This document shows positions 30,875 through 31,954 of a DNA stretch of 31,954 bases, one piece after another. The DNA comes from Azotobacter paspali (GTDB taxonomy: Bacteria > Pseudomonadota > Gammaproteobacteria > Pseudomonadales > Pseudomonadaceae). The notes under the pieces were generated by a model. That model saw nothing but the letters and a program-made list of their open reading frames with translations, ran no database searches and was not told the DNA's origin. The number at the start of each line of letters is the position of its first letter. The stretch's first letter is position 1. The position numbers were made by a program, and so were the translations under genes. The stretch lies in assembly GCF_042434745.1 (NCBI RefSeq), contig NZ_JBHLSS010000072.1; one strand, given 5' to 3'.

Positions 30875-31537
30875 ATGTCCATCGATTCCTTCGCATGGCC
30901 AGCGGAGCTGGCCTTCCATGAACTGGCCGATGCCGAAACGCTCGCGAAAGCCATGGCGCAACGGGTAGCGCAGGCCCTACAAGTTGGCTATCGAGGCCCG
31001 TGGCCGGGCCACCCTGGTGGTGTCCGGCGGACGCAGTCCGGCCGCCTTCTTCGAATGCCTGGCGGAACAGCCGCTGGAGTGGGAGCGGCTAACGGTCGTC
31101 CCGGCCGGCGAGCGTTGGGTACCGCCTGGACATCCCGACAGCAATGCCGGCCTGGTACGGCGCCATTTGCTGCGCGGCCGGGCGGTCCAGGCGCGTTTCG
31201 TCGGCCTCTATCAGCCGGCCGACTCCGACGCCATTGCTGCCGGGGGCCGGCAGCGCTTCCACCTGATGCTCGGCCACGGCCTGGGCTACCGGCGCTTCAA
31301 GCTGTTCCCGGCAAAGGTCTGCGGTGGCGTGGCAGTGCTGCAGGCTTTCGCGGGCCTTTTCCCGACATCCGTTTTTGCCCCACCGGCAGCGTCCGTCCGG
31401 GCAACCTGCGGGAGTACACGGCGCAGCCTAATGTGATGTGCCTGGACGGTTCCTGGATGCTCGACGCCGAAGCTATGGATCGCGGCGACTGGGCGTCCGT
31501 CGAGCTGACCCACGAGGCCGTGGCCCTGCTCGACTGA
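30875..31537 (+). pseudogene. Fused relic of pgl (5' half) and eda (3' half)
   Basis: The ATG at 30875 (GGAAG 7 bp upstream) opens a 6-phosphogluconolactonase N-terminus. An extra base near 30983 moves the frame, and pgl continues as AIEARGRATLVVSGGRSPAAFF, then ERWVPPGHPDSNAGLVRRHLLRG and GLYQPA (to 31220). From about 31225 another frame reads PTPLLPGAGSAS, the KDPG aldolase (Eda) motif. A one-base loss near 31260 gives LMLGHGLGYRRFKLFPAKV, with the Schiff-base lysine, and another near 31355 gives PFPDIRFCPTGSVRPGNL through to GDWASVELTHEAVALLD and TGA. About half of each gene is missing, including the lactonase C-terminus and the Eda N-terminus with its catalytic Glu. zwf, normally upstream, is absent. 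A 222-codon frame happens to stay open across the relic (from 30869) but mixes nonsense. Confidence 0.88.
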
Positions 31538-31544
31538 GCCCGCG

Positions 31545-31746
31545 GGGCAATCGCATGAAATGTCTTTCCGATACCGGACTGGAAAGATTGTGTGCCTGGT
31601 CGTTCCGGCCTGGTCTTCAAATCCGGTGCATCGGCTGCTTGCCGAGGGGCTGGATACTTCCTGTTTCGGCCCCCCGGCCGAGTCACTTTCTCTTTGCGCG
31701 CGCAAAGAGAAACTAACCAAAGAGAAAGCGCGCCCGGTCATTCGGC
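31545..31746. repeat. 202-bp inverted repeat, right copy
   Basis: It is identical in reverse complement to 167-368. The 26-bp palindrome is at 31687-31712. The repeat starts 7 bp after the stop of the eda relic. It lacks a transposase. Confidence 0.95.
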
Positions 31747-31807
31747 GTTCCCTCGCTCCGGCGCCGCTCCGAGGGGCGTCGCACAAGGGGCATCCATGCC
31801 CTTCGTA
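31747..31807. other. Variable spacer inside the right repeat module
   Basis: This 61-bp stretch differs from its left counterpart (100 bp). It contains an inverted repeat GGGCAT-CC-ATGCCC at 31788-31801. No gene is seen. Confidence 0.65.
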
Positions 31808-31873
31808 CTTCAGGAGGCCGAGCGGAATCGTCGTGGAAGGGGTCGAGCGGCAAGGATGCCGCGAGAGCCGCGA
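31808..31873. repeat. Outer block of terminal inverted repeat, right copy
   Basis: It is the exact reverse complement of 1-66. Confidence 0.93.
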
Positions 31874-31954
31874 TGGGCCATGGCATGGATGGCCCTTCGC
31901 GGCGAGCCCCTGGAGCGGCGATGTAGGGAGGGAACCCGGAGCGAAGCGCAGGGC
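31874..31954. repeat. Continuation of the right repeat, REP-like
   Basis: A hairpin GGGCCAT (31875-31881) / ATGGCCC (31889-31895) with a 7-nt loop lies here, followed by GC-rich sequence to the window edge. No coding sequence is recognised. Whether it pairs with DNA left of the window cannot be seen. Confidence 0.5.

Noticed and set aside
30984..31436. 150-aa open frame as a genuine small protein
   Set aside because: It is the central frame of the pgl/eda relic and lacks its own start and stop context.
30869..31537. A novel 222-aa fused Pgl-Eda enzyme
   Set aside because: The continuous frame matches only about 35 Pgl and 60 Eda residues; the middle is out of frame for both, and catalytic parts of each enzyme are missing.

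Overview
The window is a high-GC chromosomal segment of a Pseudomonadaceae gammaproteobacterium. Almost every gene has a recognisable Pseudomonas aeruginosa-type counterpart (Tpm, AlaA, HtpX, SagS-like hybrid kinase, FadE, CopRS-like, QueF, TrkH, CpxRS-like, YciB/YciI, ScpAB, Edd, Glk, HexR). The dispersed intergenic repeats and the GC-rich codon use suit an Azotobacter- or stutzeri-like lineage, but the genus is an inference. There is no transposase, integrase, phage or CRISPR gene. This is mostly housekeeping chromosome with a decayed edge.

Layout. Both ends carry the same repeat module in opposite orientation: 1-66 pairs with 31808-31873, and 167-368 pairs perfectly with 31545-31746. After 349 bp with no recognisable gene come tpm, a DUF2959 gene lacking its lipobox cysteine, htpX behind a heat-shock-like promoter, a probable small relic, alaA, then msrB and gpx (methionine sulfoxide and peroxide defence), a SagS-like sensor-regulator, a DUF815 ATPase, a tRNA-Glu/Gly/Gly operon with promoter and terminators, a small conserved gene, fadE, the yadGH ABC exporter, a copper-type copRS pair and queF. 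From 17487 a second block follows: trkH, a YkgJ-type cysteine cluster protein, a YdjA-type nitroreductase, the cpxR/cpxP-like/cpxS cluster with a CpxR box and an internal terminator, yciI-yciB, rnm, yciO, scpA-scpB, edd-glk and hexR.

Central carbon metabolism at the right end is the most unusual part. edd and glk are intact and translationally coupled, and hexR is intact with a near-consensus HexR operator in its upstream region. The divergent zwf-pgl-eda operon that normally faces hexR is wrecked. zwf is absent. What remains is a chimera of the first half of pgl joined to the last ~100 codons of eda, with at least three further frameshifts, ending 7 bp from the terminal repeat. The cell would need other copies of zwf, pgl and eda elsewhere for a working Entner-Doudoroff pathway.

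I found no clearly new multi-gene system. The strongest leads are the pgl'-'eda fusion relic, the long-range perfect inverted repeats that could invert the 31-kb interior, the lost lipobox, and the cpx regulatory architecture.
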